NCBI GenBank assembly: GCA_947499735.1
Contig: CANMPP010000003.1
Span: forward strand, 186,001-250,000
From: an uncultured Pelagimonas sp.
Lineage (GTDB): Bacteria > Pseudomonadota > Alphaproteobacteria > Rhodobacterales > Rhodobacteraceae
Reading direction: 5' to 3'
DNA: 64,000 nt
The notes under the pieces were generated by a model. The model saw only the letters and a program-made list of their open reading frames with translations, ran no database searches and was not told where the DNA came from. Of this stretch, positions 29,876 through 38,840 are shown one piece after another (positions within the stretch are counted from its first letter, which is position 1; the number at the start of each line of letters is the position of its first letter). The translations under genes were made by a program, and so were the position numbers.

Positions 29876-30298
29876 TCAGAAAAAGAGTTCCATTTCACGA
29901 TGATCTATTCCGGCGTCATCGTAGACCGGTCCATAGGCTGCGAACCCCAGTTTTTCATAAAAACCAATAGCATAGCATTGTGCGCCCAACTCGGCACGTT
30001 TCATACCTGGTCTGGCTTTCGCGATTTGGATTGTATGGTCAACCAATCGTGCACCCAAACCGGTACCGCGCGCGGATTCAAGTAAGCAGATCCGGCCGAT
30101 TTTGGCCGTATCAGCCTTCCATACGATGCGTGCCGTACCCACGGCCTTATCTTCGTGATAGGCCAGAAAGTGAGATGCATCTTGGTCCAGATCATCGATT
30201 TCTTCATCCATCGAGATCCCTTGCTCGTGGACAAAAACCTCGATGCGAATATCCAAGCAGGTTTTTAGGTCCTGTTCACTGAGGGCTTGTTTGATCAC
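29876..30298 (-). CDS. GNAT-family N-acetyltransferase (GTG start)
   Basis: A 140-residue GNAT protein similar to the ElaA/YjcF-type group: [25 protein letters not shown] at the start, then the acetyl-CoA motif [15 protein letters not shown] (about 75-89) and [21 protein letters not shown]. The start codon is GTG (complement of 30296-30298) and overlaps the dapE stop as GTGA, so it is translationally coupled to dapE. The substrate is unknown. Coupling to dapE may be only transcriptional convenience. Confidence 0.82.
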   Translation of the reverse strand: MIKQALSEQDLKTCLDIRIEVFVHEQGISMDEEIDDLDQDASHFLAYHEDKAVGTARIVWKADTAKIGRICLLESARGTGLGARLVDHTIQIAKARPGMKRAELGAQCYAIGFYEKLGFAAYGPVYDDAGIDHREMELFF

Positions 30299-31440
30299 GC
30301 GAAATAGCCTTGAAGAATACGGGTGTAGATGGATTTCAACTTGTGAATTTGATCGACACGCACCCGCTCATCAACCGCATGCATGCGGTGCCCAACAAGG
30401 CCAAATTCGACAACGGGGCAGTGGGCCTGCACAAAGCGTGCATCAGATGTTCCCCCTGATGTCGACAACACAGGGGTTCTGTTTGTTTCCGTTTGGACCG
30501 CAGCACCGATAAGCTCTGATAGGGCACCGGGGGGGGTGAAAAAGCTTTCACCAGATATTTTGACCTGCATTTCAGTTTGGGTGCCAAAAACTTCGTCTAT
30601 AGTCGCAGCTTCTTTTTGCATCCATTCAGTCAGGGATGCGCCGGAATGGGCATCATTAAAGCGAATGTTGACGGATGCTTTGCACTGCGCAGGGATGACA
30701 TTCGTCGCCGGATTGCCAGTGTCGATCGTCACAATCGCCAATGTGGATGGATCAAAATGCGCCGTGCCTGTGTCCAGTTCGTGACTGGCAAGCTGGTCCA
30801 TCAGTCGCGCCAATGCAGGCAGCGGGTTCAATGCACGGTGCGGATAGGCGGAATGTCCTTGTTTGCCACGCACAGTGAAATGTGCGGTTAACGATCCGCG
30901 CCGACCGATTTTCATCATATCGCCCATTTCGTCGGGGCAGGTCGGTTCGCCAACCAGACAATCGGTCATCGCCTCGCCTTGGTCTGCCATCCAATCCAAA
31001 AGGGCCGTTGTTCCATCTAGGGCGGGACCTTCTTCATCCCCGGTTATGGCAAGGATCACTGCGCCATCAGGTGGTGTATCGCGCACGAAATCAATAGCTG
31101 CTGCGGCAAAGGCGGCCACGCCAGATTTCATATCTGTCGCGCCACGCCCATAGAGCCAGCCATCTTTAATCTCGGCGCCAAAAGGATCGACGGTCCAGGC
31201 CGCGAGATCACCAACAGGAACAACATCCGTGTGCCCGTTAAAGCCAAAGCTGCGTTTGTGTCCCTTTTCGCCCCAACGGGCATACAGGTTGCAGACCTTG
31301 CCGCGGTCAACGCGCCAGCATGAAAACCCGGCTTCGCTTAGGATATCTTCCAAAAGGCGCAATGCGCCGCCTTCTTCCGGCGTGACAGAAGGGCACCGCA
31401 CCAAATCAGCGGTCAGCTTGACAGGATCAATTGTGGGCAT
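30295..31440 (-). CDS. dapE: succinyl-diaminopimelate desuccinylase
   Basis: Hydrolyses N-succinyl-LL-diaminopimelate, a late step in lysine and cell-wall DAP synthesis. The 381-residue M20-family enzyme has the metal motif [14 protein letters not shown] (about 65-78), [13 protein letters not shown], and [14 protein letters not shown] with the catalytic Glu. CTFPTPEEGGA-like [17 protein letters not shown] opens the protein. I chose the ATG at 31440 ([10 protein letters not shown]); the longer frame would overlap the neighbour upstream. dapD and asd, other steps of the pathway, are also in this window. Confidence 0.95.
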   Translation of the reverse strand: MPTIDPVKLTADLVRCPSVTPEEGGALRLLEDILSEAGFSCWRVDRGKVCNLYARWGEKGHKRSFGFNGHTDVVPVGDLAAWTVDPFGAEIKDGWLYGRGATDMKSGVAAFAAAAIDFVRDTPPDGAVILAITGDEEGPALDGTTALLDWMADQGEAMTDCLVGEPTCPDEMGDMMKIGRRGSLTAHFTVRGKQGHSAYPHRALNPLPALARLMDQLASHELDTGTAHFDPSTLAIVTIDTGNPATNVIPAQCKASVNIRFNDAHSGASLTEWMQKEAATIDEVFGTQTEMQVKISGESFFTPPGALSELIGAAVQTETNRTPVLSTSGGTSDARFVQAHCPVVEFGLVGHRMHAVDERVRVDQIHKLKSIYTRILQGYFA

Positions 31441-31477
31441 TGGTAAAGTCCTTATCGCTGCATATTCAGGCAGAGGA

Positions 31478-31834
31478 TTATTGAATGATCTCGGATGCGT
31501 CAAAATCACCGAAAAATGGGGTGACTTGAGCGACAACTACGGCATTCTCGTCTTTGGCACGCTGCATCAAATCCTGTTCCTCTTGTGGGACATCATGTCC
31601 TGACGCGAGGCGTTCTTCCAAGGTTCCGTATCCAGTGACATCCAACGGTGCCATATCCGCCTGCTTTAGCAAGGCAACGGTTTCGCGCACTGCTTCGGCT
31701 TCATCTATGCCGCTGGCATAGCATAGAATGCCTGCACCGCTGGCTTTCTTCGGCAAGCCGTCTTGGTCCTTGCGTCCAACTTGGACAAGCAAAGTGTAGA
31801 CGAAGGTCTGTTTTTTGTTTTCGCGTTTTGTCAT
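31478..31834 (-). CDS. hypothetical protein upstream of dapE
   Basis: A 118-residue protein without a family I can name. It has a short basic start (MTKRENKKQ), then alternating strands and helices ([38 protein letters not shown]) and an acidic C-terminus. There is no signal peptide or membrane segment. The compact alpha/beta pattern suggests a small ferredoxin-like fold. It precedes dapE by 37 bases, so the operon is probably this gene-dapE-GNAT-TIGR04282. Start 31834 is chosen; the longer frame would reach into the divergent promoter region. Confidence 0.6.
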   Translation of the reverse strand: MTKRENKKQTFVYTLLVQVGRKDQDGLPKKASGAGILCYASGIDEAEAVRETVALLKQADMAPLDVTGYGTLEERLASGHDVPQEEQDLMQRAKDENAVVVAQVTPFFGDFDASEIIQ

Positions 31835-31961
31835 CGCACTTTGCGTGCCAGATATCGCAGAGATGAGCAAGCCACTCTTGCGTGTCTGTTCATTTTTGAA
31901 CAATAAGGTTATGGGGACCAAAAGTGGAATGCGTCTTGGTATGCAAAGAAGACTTCAATCA

Positions 31962-33092
31962 ATGAATCGCCATGAACAAAATCAGCGGATCGCGACGGTT
32001 GGGCTGCGCCCTTGGTCGATGTTACTTGCAACATGCACGCTGATTTACGTCGTGCTGCACTTTGTTTTGGGGACAGCGGCTTTTGCGCAGGATGCGCTAA
32101 AGGGCAATTTGCGTATTGCGACTATTGAACGCCCTCCGTTTTCGATGATTGAAAACGACGAAGCCGCCGGATTTAGTGTCGAATTGATGCGACATATTGC
32201 GGCGGCCAATAATTATACCGTGGATTTCACATATTTTGGCAGCTTCCCCGATATGTTGGCAGCTGTTGAAAGCAATGAATATGATGCTGCCATTGCCAAT
32301 ATTTCGATCACGCGAGATCGTGAAGCTGCGATGGATTTCTCGCAACCCATTTTCGACAGTGGATTGCAGATCATGGTTCATGAAACCCCGGGCAGCGTGT
32401 CGCTGCTACGCACTCTGCTGAATTGGGAATTGGCCCTTGTCATGGTCCTATCATTCTCCGGGCTGTTTGCCTGTGGCATTCTGATGTGGGTTTTTGAACG
32501 CCGCAAACAGCCCTATTTTGATCGCGAATTGGGCGAGGCGCTGTTTCCGTCCTTTTGGTGGGCCTTAAACCTTGTGGTGAATGGTGGCTTTGAAGAACGC
32601 CAACCGCGATCATTGCCAGGGCGCATTTTTGCCGTTCTCTTGGTTGTCTCTAGCCTGTTCATTGTGTCCATATTTGTGGCCCATATCACGGCGGCTATGA
32701 CCATCGAGGCGATCAATTCCTCTGTGAATTCAATACAGGATCTAGATGGTCGGCGGGTGGCCACAACAGAAGAATCAACGACCAGTCGTTTCTTGGACAG
32801 CCGCGGTATCGGGCATGCCACATATGATACGTTTGGCGGTTTGATTGAGGCCTTTGAGGAGGGCGATTTGGACGCTGTGGTGTTTGATGGCCCTCTACTG
32901 GCATATTATTTGCGCAGTCACCCTAGAACGCATGGGTATCTTGTGGATGTGGTGTTCCAACCAGAAACATACGGTATCGCGCTGCCAAGCGGCAGCATGC
33001 TGCGCGAAGAGCTGAATGTGGAAATTTTGGAAATGGGTGAAACTGGCGCATATGATGCGTTGAAAGCAAAGTGGTTTGGCCAGTCTCGCTAA
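31962..33092 (+). CDS. ionotropic glutamate receptor-like protein (GluR0-type architecture: S1-TM-pore-TM-S2)
   Basis: A 376-residue membrane protein whose solute-binding domain is split by a two-helix channel module. Order: N-terminal signal/anchor (about 17-43); ligand lobe S1 (47-143) with SITRDREAAMDFS, where Arg120 would bind an amino-acid carboxylate; TM1 (156-178); re-entrant pore region FPSFWWALNLVVNGGF (195-210); TM2 (219-248); ligand lobe S2 (258-376) with DAVVFDG, where Asp309 would bind the amino group. This is the layout of prokaryotic glutamate-gated channels. The K+ filter TVGYG of GluR0 is replaced by VVNGG. The start is uncertain: several in-frame Met codons lie between 31815 and 31962. 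Confidence 0.72.
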   Translation: MNRHEQNQRIATVGLRPWSMLLATCTLIYVVLHFVLGTAAFAQDALKGNLRIATIERPPFSMIENDEAAGFSVELMRHIAAANNYTVDFTYFGSFPDMLAAVESNEYDAAIANISITRDREAAMDFSQPIFDSGLQIMVHETPGSVSLLRTLLNWELALVMVLSFSGLFACGILMWVFERRKQPYFDRELGEALFPSFWWALNLVVNGGFEERQPRSLPGRIFAVLLVVSSLFIVSIFVAHITAAMTIEAINSSVNSIQDLDGRRVATTEESTTSRFLDSRGIGHATYDTFGGLIEAFEEGDLDAVVFDGPLLAYYLRSHPRTHGYLVDVVFQPETYGIALPSGSMLREELNVEILEMGETGAYDALKAKWFGQSR

Positions 33093-33145
33093 CCGGAACC
33101 GGCTAAACCATTTCGTCAATCGGGGTAAGTAGATCCCCAATTTTC

Positions 33146-33925
33146 CTAGAGCCGTGACAAAAGCTCGGCTTTTTTGGCGCTGAATTCTGCATCTGTCAAA
33201 ATGCCTTGATCACGCAAATTGCCCAGTTGTGTAAGTGCGTCAAAGATCTGGCTTTGATCTGCATCTGCATCTGCACTTGCGCTGGTTTGCTGCGGTCCTT
33301 CTGGCGCTGCAACGGGTGCAGCAGGTTGCGTGGCTGGAGCTGGGGTTTGATTTTCCAATTCAGGCCCTGCGATGATTTGCAGATCAAGTGTTGATACATT
33401 TCCAAACTGGGACGTGAAGATAACCGATGTACCGCTGCCTTGTTGTTGGCTGACGCCGCCAATCATATGTTGGCCCGTGTCAAACACCCGAACGTTTCCG
33501 TCAATCAGTGTCGCCAATCGGGCGGATTGCGGGAACACCGCATAACCCATATTGTTTTGCATGCCTGTTGAAGATGGCTGCCCCAAATCCGCTGGCCACC
33601 ACTGACCACCGCCCAAAGACATGCCGCCCGCGCCCCTAACGGGTTGGGGTGCATAAAAGGATCCATTGAAATAGGATTGAGACAGGCTTTGGCACAGGTT
33701 TGATACCAACGCCTGCAGCCCGCTGTTGAACATGTCGCCTACCATAACCATGCCGCCGGCCTGCCATTGGCCCATGCCGCCGATTTCGGGGTGGCTGAAT
33801 TGTGCTTGATTGCCGCCACCTGCGCTGATCGCATCCATCATGCTGCGCACGGCATCTTGGCTAAGGCCAAATTGCTGAGCAGTATTGATCATCACGGACT
33901 GGCCGTGGTCGGAAAGCTGTTGCAT
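33146..33925 (-). CDS. SHOCT-domain protein
   Basis: A 259-residue protein. The last 35 residues (IFDALTQLGNLRDQGILTDAEFSAKKAELL) form a SHOCT motif, a short C-terminal oligomerisation/interaction element. A Pro/Ala/Gln-rich linker (about 190-222) separates it from a central region of unknown family. The N-terminal part is glycine/methionine rich (GGMGQWQAGGMVMVGDMF). There is no signal peptide. The sequence gives no enzyme motif. It lies between the channel-like gene and dapD. Confidence 0.7.
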   Translation of the reverse strand: MQQLSDHGQSVMINTAQQFGLSQDAVRSMMDAISAGGGNQAQFSHPEIGGMGQWQAGGMVMVGDMFNSGLQALVSNLCQSLSQSYFNGSFYAPQPVRGAGGMSLGGGQWWPADLGQPSSTGMQNNMGYAVFPQSARLATLIDGNVRVFDTGQHMIGGVSQQQGSGTSVIFTSQFGNVSTLDLQIIAGPELENQTPAPATQPAAPVAAPEGPQQTSASADADADQSQIFDALTQLGNLRDQGILTDAEFSAKKAELLSRL

Positions 33926-33990
33926 GACGAATCCTCATCGCATTTTTGGGGGGCGGTATGAGGGCGCGTAACATGGGGCGCGTGGTATAG

Positions 33991-34014
33991 CCACAGCCCT
34001 GACTGCAGGGCTGT
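33991..34014 (-). terminator. strong hairpin downstream of dapD
   Basis: A perfect 10-base stem CACAGCCCTG / CAGGGCTGTG with a 4-base loop, 25 bases beyond the dapD stop. A T tract is missing on the dapD side, so it may act as an mRNA 3'-end stabiliser or imperfect terminator. Confidence 0.55.
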
Positions 34015-34038
34015 GTTGCGTTTTGTAAACTTGGGCGA

Positions 34039-34866
34039 TTAGTCGCGCAGCAATTCGTTGATACCCGTTTTGGAACGTGTCTTTTCATCAACGCGTTTTA
34101 CGATCACAGCACAATACAGGTTAACGCCGTTTTTGGATGGCAGAGAACCAGAAACAACGACCGAGTAAGGCGGTACTTCGCCATACATAACTTCGCCAGT
34201 TTCGCGATCCACGATTTTGGTGGACTGGCCTATATAGACGCCCATGCCCAGTACAGAACCTTCGCGGATGATGCAGCCTTCAACGACTTCAGAACGTGCG
34301 CCGATGAAACAGTTGTCTTCAATGATGGTTGGGCCCGCTTGCATAGGTTCCAGAACACCACCGATGCCAACGCCACCTGACAGGTGCACGTTTTTACCGA
34401 TCTGCGCGCAAGAGCCGACGGTTGCCCATGTGTCAACCATCGTGCCTTCGTCAACATAGGCGCCTAGGTTGGTGAAGGATGGCATCAACACAACGCCCGG
34501 TGCGATATAGGCGGATTTGCGAACGATCGCATTTGGTACAGCGCGGAAACCGGCTGCTTTCCATTGATTGTCGCCCCAGCCTTTGAATTTGCTGTCAACC
34601 TTGTCCCACCAGCCAGAACCCTGCGGGCCACCGGATTGCTCTTCCATATCTTTGATGCGGAAACCCAACAGAACGGCCTTTTTGGCCCATTGGTTCACAA
34701 ACCAAGATCCGTCTTCTTTCTTTTCCGCAACGCGCAAAGTTCCGGAATCCAGCGCATTCAGCGTGTCTTCAATGGCTTCGCGTGTTTCGCCCGTCGTTGC
34801 CGGCGTGATTGTGTCGCGCGCCTCCCAGGCGGCTTCGATGGCGGCTTCCAGCTGTGCGTTGGACAT
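34039..34866 (-). CDS. dapD: 2,3,4,5-tetrahydropyridine-2,6-dicarboxylate N-succinyltransferase
   Basis: Succinylates tetrahydrodipicolinate, the step that commits the pathway to succinylated intermediates later processed by DapE. The 275-residue protein has a left-handed beta-helix with hexapeptide repeats ([37 protein letters not shown]). [20 protein letters not shown] and the [14 protein letters not shown] segment are typical of DapD. The N-terminus is [18 protein letters not shown]. It stands alone on the minus strand, with asd about 1.7 kb away on the other strand. Confidence 0.96.
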   Translation of the reverse strand: MSNAQLEAAIEAAWEARDTITPATTGETREAIEDTLNALDSGTLRVAEKKEDGSWFVNQWAKKAVLLGFRIKDMEEQSGGPQGSGWWDKVDSKFKGWGDNQWKAAGFRAVPNAIVRKSAYIAPGVVLMPSFTNLGAYVDEGTMVDTWATVGSCAQIGKNVHLSGGVGIGGVLEPMQAGPTIIEDNCFIGARSEVVEGCIIREGSVLGMGVYIGQSTKIVDRETGEVMYGEVPPYSVVVSGSLPSKNGVNLYCAVIVKRVDEKTRSKTGINELLRD

Positions 34867-34959
34867 GGGTCTCTCCGTGATCTAATGCTTTGCGCATGCC
34901 TATAGCGGGCGCACGGCGTCCCGGCAATCATTCTGACCTAGCATTTTAGGAGCGCCACC

Positions 34960-35355
34960 ATGGCAAAAGCCATTCATTCCATGATCCGTGTCTTGGACGA
35001 GGCCAAATCACTGGCCTTTTATGAAACCGCCTTTGGCTTAAAAATTGCGGATCGTTTGGATTTTTCCAACTTCACGCTGATCTATCTGTCAAACGCCGAA
35101 AGCGGCTTTGAATTGGAACTGACTGTAAATAAGGGGCAAACTGAACCCTATGATCTGGGCAACGGGTACGGACATTTTGCCGTTTCCGTTGAAGACCTAG
35201 AGGCCGAACATGCACGCCTGACCGAGGCCGGTCTGGAACCACGCAAAATCGTGGAATTCGCGCCAGACGGGGAATTGGTAGGAAGGTTCTTTTTCATCGC
35301 TGATCCCGATGGGTACGAAATCGAAGTTTTGGAACGGTCAGGCCGCTTCGTCTGA
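34960..35355 (+). CDS. gloA: lactoylglutathione lyase (glyoxalase I family)
   Basis: Isomerises the methylglyoxal-glutathione hemithioacetal to S-lactoylglutathione. The 131-residue VOC-fold protein has metal ligands recognisable at the start (MAKAIHSMIRVLDEAKSLAFY, His6), in the FELELT strand, in GYGHFAVSV and in DPDGYEIEVLE. AGGAG precedes the ATG. A hairpin follows the gene. Together with gshB elsewhere in the window this indicates glutathione-based detoxification. The first metal ligand is in the usual HxMxRV context, supporting true GloA. Confidence 0.85.
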   Translation: MAKAIHSMIRVLDEAKSLAFYETAFGLKIADRLDFSNFTLIYLSNAESGFELELTVNKGQTEPYDLGNGYGHFAVSVEDLEAEHARLTEAGLEPRKIVEFAPDGELVGRFFFIADPDGYEIEVLERSGRFV

Positions 35356-35409
35356 CTGAAAACTGATTTTTGATGGGAAATTTACCCCTCTGCTTTAACA
35401 AGATAAGGC

Positions 35410-35426
35410 GCTGGCGCTTCGCCAGC
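35410..35426 (+). terminator. hairpin after gloA
   Basis: A 7-base stem GCTGGCG / CGCCAGC with a 3-base loop followed by CCTTTGTCT. The T run is short, so termination is probable but not certain. Confidence 0.5.
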
Positions 35427-35466
35427 CCTTTGTCTAGTCTGGTTTGGCAGTAACAAGGAAATCGAC

Positions 35467-36309
35467 ATGAACGATCATCGCAAAAGCGCCTTTCGCGCGG
35501 CAAATACAGATATCGATGCTGTGAGCCATGTGCCAGACACGCCACAAACGCGTTCACCCGCGTATCGGTTGGCCTTTGTTGATGAAGAATTTCTATGCCG
35601 TGACGAAATGCGTCCAGTCCGCTTGCAATTAGAGCTGCAAAAAACAGAAATGTTGCTGGATGAAGCAGGCATTGAAAGCACAATTGTGATGTTTGGTGGC
35701 GCACGTATTCCATCGCCTGCCGAAAAACATACGGCGCGCACGCAAACCTTGGCGGATCTATCGCATTTTTATGACGAAGCACGCGATTTTGCGCGCGTGA
35801 TGACACGTAAGGCGAAAGAAACCGACTATAAAGACTTTGTCGTTGTAACAGGCGGTGGCCCCGGCGTGATGGAAGCGGGCAATCGTGGTGCGGTTGACGA
35901 AGGTGGCGTGTCTATCGGATTGAACATCGTTCTTCCGCATGAACAGGCGCCAAATGAATATGTGACGCCAGAACTGGCGTTTAACTTTCACTACTTCGCC
36001 ATCCGCAAGATGCATTTCTTGATGCGCGCCCGTGCGATCACTGTATTCCCAGGCGGGTTTGGCACGCTGGATGAATTGTTTGAGGCACTGACCCTTATTC
36101 AAACCGGTCGTATGAAACGCGTCCCATTCCTGTTGTTTGGACGTGAATTCTGGCAAAAGATCATCAATTGGGATGCGCTGTCTGAGGCAGGCACGATTTC
36201 AGCGGAGGATCTGGATCTTTTCAAATTCGTTGACACCGCGGAAGAGGCGGCTGCGATTATTGAAAACTGGGAACCAGAACCCGCGCGTGATGATATTCCG
36301 GGGCGTTAA
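35467..36309 (+). CDS. LOG-family (TIGR00730) Rossmann-fold protein
   Basis: A 280-residue protein with the LOG signatures TGGGPGVMEAGNRGA (about 130-144) and PGGFGTLDELFE (about 196-207). LOG proteins cleave cytokinin-type or other nucleoside 5'-monophosphates to the base and ribose phosphate. This larger version has an extra N-terminal segment of about 75 residues compared with plant-type LOGs, which is common in proteobacterial paralogues. GGTGGCCCCGG-encoded loops are intact. CAAGGAAA precedes the ATG. The actual nucleotide substrate is unknown. Confidence 0.88.
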   Translation: MNDHRKSAFRAANTDIDAVSHVPDTPQTRSPAYRLAFVDEEFLCRDEMRPVRLQLELQKTEMLLDEAGIESTIVMFGGARIPSPAEKHTARTQTLADLSHFYDEARDFARVMTRKAKETDYKDFVVVTGGGPGVMEAGNRGAVDEGGVSIGLNIVLPHEQAPNEYVTPELAFNFHYFAIRKMHFLMRARAITVFPGGFGTLDELFEALTLIQTGRMKRVPFLLFGREFWQKIINWDALSEAGTISAEDLDLFKFVDTAEEAAAIIENWEPEPARDDIPGR

Positions 36310-36337
36310 GCCCATTAAATCTCGTTTTAGCGGTCAA

Positions 36338-36366
36338 GGGGCGTGGTGTTTCCGCGCCCTTTTTGC
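36338..36366 (+). terminator. terminator after the LOG-family gene
   Basis: GGGCG and CGCCC arms around a loop of about 12 bases are followed by CTTTTTGC, about 30 bases beyond the stop. Confidence 0.65.
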
Positions 36367-36530
36367 ATTTGAAAATATGCTTTTTACCAATGTGGGCTGA
36401 GAAAAACGTCTTCGATCCCTTTTCCCCGGAAAGGTGTTCCTGTATGGACGCGCTGATCTGAAGCGGGGGTTCGGGCCGTTATGGTCCCCGGATTGCCAGC
36501 CAAAAGCGAAATTATATGAGGAGGTCCGAA

Positions 36531-37553
36531 ATGGGCTATAAGATCGTCGTTGTTGGGGCAACTGGGAATGTTGGCCGTGAGATGCTGAACATTTTGGAAG
36601 AGCGCGAATTCCCGGTAGATGAAATCGCAGTATTGGCGTCACGCCGGTCTTTGGGAACCGAAGTTAGCTTTGGCGACAAGACGTTGAAGACACAAGATCT
36701 GGAAGCATTTGACTTCGCGGGTTGGGACATGGCCCTGTTTGCGGTCGGCTCTAGCGCAACCAAAGAACACGCACCACGCGCTGCGGCGGCTGGCTGTGTC
36801 GTGATCGATAACTCGTCTTTGTATCGCTATGATCCAGACGTTCCTCTGATCGTTCCAGAGGTCAACGCCGATGCGATTCATGGCTATTCCAAGAAAAACA
36901 TCATCGCGAACCCAAACTGTTCGACCGCGCAGATGGTTGTTGCTTTGAAACCATTGCATGACCGTGCCAAGATCAAACGCGTTGTTGTGTCTACATATCA
37001 ATCCGTATCTGGATCAGGTAAGGGCGGGATGGACGAGCTTTGGGATCAGACCAAGTCGATCTATAACCCGGTGACCGAAGTTGCACCAAAAACCTTTACC
37101 AAGGAAATTGCGTTCAACGTCATTCCACATATCGATGTTTTCCTGGATGATGGATCCACCAAAGAAGAATGGAAAATGGTCGCTGAGACCAAAAAGATCA
37201 TTGATCCATCAATCAAAGTGACGGCGACATGCGTTCGTGTTCCAGTCTTCGTTGGCCATTCTGAGTCGATCAATATTGAAACGGAAGATTTCCTCGACGA
37301 AGATGAAGCGCGCGACATCTTGCGTGAAAGCCCCGGCATCATCGTGGTCGATAAGCGCGAAGATGGTGGCTATGTCACACCAAAAGAATGTGTAGGCGAT
37401 TTCGCGACATTCATCAGCCGTATCCGCCAAGACAGCACCATCGATAATGGCCTGAACATGTGGTGTGTGTCTGACAACCTGCGTAAAGGCGCGGCCCTAA
37501 ACGCGGTCCAGATCGCCGAGCTTCTGGGTGCGAAAGTTCTGAAAAAGGGCTGA
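36531..37553 (+). CDS. asd: aspartate-semialdehyde dehydrogenase
   Basis: Reduces aspartyl phosphate to aspartate semialdehyde, the branch point for lysine, threonine, methionine and DAP. The 340-residue enzyme shows the NADP loop VVVGATGNVGREML (about 6-19), the catalytic Cys in NPNCSTAQMV (about 129-138), STYQSVSGSGKGG, and the late GHSESINIET with the active His. The ATG at 36531 follows GAGGAGGT closely, ruling out the in-frame start five codons upstream. A strong terminator follows. Confidence 0.97.
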   Translation: MGYKIVVVGATGNVGREMLNILEEREFPVDEIAVLASRRSLGTEVSFGDKTLKTQDLEAFDFAGWDMALFAVGSSATKEHAPRAAAAGCVVIDNSSLYRYDPDVPLIVPEVNADAIHGYSKKNIIANPNCSTAQMVVALKPLHDRAKIKRVVVSTYQSVSGSGKGGMDELWDQTKSIYNPVTEVAPKTFTKEIAFNVIPHIDVFLDDGSTKEEWKMVAETKKIIDPSIKVTATCVRVPVFVGHSESINIETEDFLDEDEARDILRESPGIIVVDKREDGGYVTPKECVGDFATFISRIRQDSTIDNGLNMWCVSDNLRKGAALNAVQIAELLGAKVLKKG

Positions 37554-37589
37554 GACCCTCAGTTTTAACGCAAATCTTTGTGATTTATA

Positions 37590-37611
37590 GGGGCGCATCG
37601 CGCCCCTTTTT
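37590..37611 (+). terminator. rho-independent terminator after asd
   Basis: A perfect 7-base GC stem GGGGCGC / GCGCCCC with loop ATC and five T residues. Confidence 0.92.
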
Positions 37612-37783
37612 GCGTTTCTGCCGCACGCGCTGCGGCTAGTCGCCATGGTTTCGCCCGATTTCAACGTGACAGATACAACTGTTCAGCAGGCGTGTGACTA
37701 CGGGTATACCATAATTCCCCTATCTTCGTTTTGCTGAAATAATGATCCTATTGTTATGGAAATGTTGTGAAGGGGTGAATTTT

Positions 37784-38098
37784 ATGAACGCGGTTTATTC
37801 TCAGCCAAAGGCGCATGCGGCAGTCGGTCCATCTGGGGTGGGCACAATTCCCAATTGTCCGGAAACTGAAACTCTTGTTTTGTTGCAGGGTTTTATTGCG
37901 CCAATTCTACGTGGTGCATCCAGCTGGACGGCACTGACCGAACAATTGGCGAAAAAGGGATACGCGTTGGTGTTACGTGATGGGCAAGGTATTTTGCTGT
38001 CCAAAGATGCCGACAAAGACGTATGCACATGTGCTCATTTGGGTATGGCATTGTCTGATCTGACCAAACGTTTGGGCCCGCCTCCGCAGTCTGTTTAA
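37784..38098 (+). CDS. small hypothetical protein
   Basis: A 104-residue soluble protein with no recognised domain. Recognisable stretches are LVLLQGFIAPILRGASSWTA and KKGYALVLRDGQGILLSKD, and the end CTCAHLGMALSDLTKRLGPP has a CxC pair. The strand-rich C-terminal half with a possible helix at 55-70 recalls a small DNA-binding or relaxase-type add-on, but I cannot support that. GAAGGGGTGA lies before the ATG at 37784. The frame is intact. It may share a transcript with the next small gene. Confidence 0.5.
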   Translation: MNAVYSQPKAHAAVGPSGVGTIPNCPETETLVLLQGFIAPILRGASSWTALTEQLAKKGYALVLRDGQGILLSKDADKDVCTCAHLGMALSDLTKRLGPPPQSV

Positions 38099-38253
38099 GA
38101 TCACTTGGAACGTGACCTTAGGGCATTTTAATAGCAACTGTCTGAAATTCTAATGAAATTAGCTCCAAAAGCTTCTTGGGCTATAACCTTTTGGGAATTT
38201 TTACACTGCAAGTTTGCACTACCCTTGGGTGGGTGTAACTAGTGGGGTAACCA

Positions 38254-38634
38254 GTGAGCTTTGTAACCTATTTAATGCCTTCAGAACGACCGCGTATGAA
38301 CACGGACGTTTTGTATGCCCTCTGCGATACTTTGGGGCCAAGTCAGGCGGAGGATGTCGTTGCGCGCGCGTTGGAGGATCTGGCGTCGCGATTGTGCCTT
38401 GTGCAGGATCTTGCCGTAACCGGATCCCGTAACGATCTACGAAAAGAATTACGCGCATTGCGTGCTGTGGCAATTCAGGTCGGTCTAACGGGCCTATCCG
38501 AAGTGGCAGAAGATGTTTTGACCTGCATTGATCAAAATGATTTGGTCGCAGAGGCATCCACGCTTGCGAGATTGGCGCGTATTGGCGAAAGCGCCCTCAG
38601 CGCGCTTTGGGATCTACAGGACCTTAGCCTGTAA
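38254..38634 (+). CDS. Hpt-like helical protein lacking the phospho-acceptor histidine
   Basis: A 126-residue protein, almost all helical. Residues 66-88 (LRALRAVAIQVGLTGLSEVA) align with the histidine-phosphotransfer motif xHxLKGxAxxxGLxxL, but the His position is Arg67 and the KG is RA. It may be a degenerate Hpt, a dimer domain, or an unrelated helical bundle. The GTG at 38254 has GTGGGG before it; ATG 38275 or 38296 are alternatives. It is followed by an M17 aminopeptidase gene 206 bases later. No kinase or receiver is adjacent. Confidence 0.5.
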   Translation: MSFVTYLMPSERPRMNTDVLYALCDTLGPSQAEDVVARALEDLASRLCLVQDLAVTGSRNDLRKELRALRAVAIQVGLTGLSEVAEDVLTCIDQNDLVAEASTLARLARIGESALSALWDLQDLSL

Positions 38635-38840
38635 CCCTCTGGCAAAACATAATGTTTGTTTTATTCTGATTGCAGCACCCGATTTTGAATTCTGGTGCTC
38701 GTCAGCATGCCACCGCCAAGAAAATCTTGTCATAACCCCTTGCAGAGATTGGTTTTGCGGGTCACATTTCGCAAAAGCGATCACGGTTTGACCGAAATTC
38801 GCGCCCCAAGCATCGGTTATGCGCAAGGAGCTTTCCCAAA

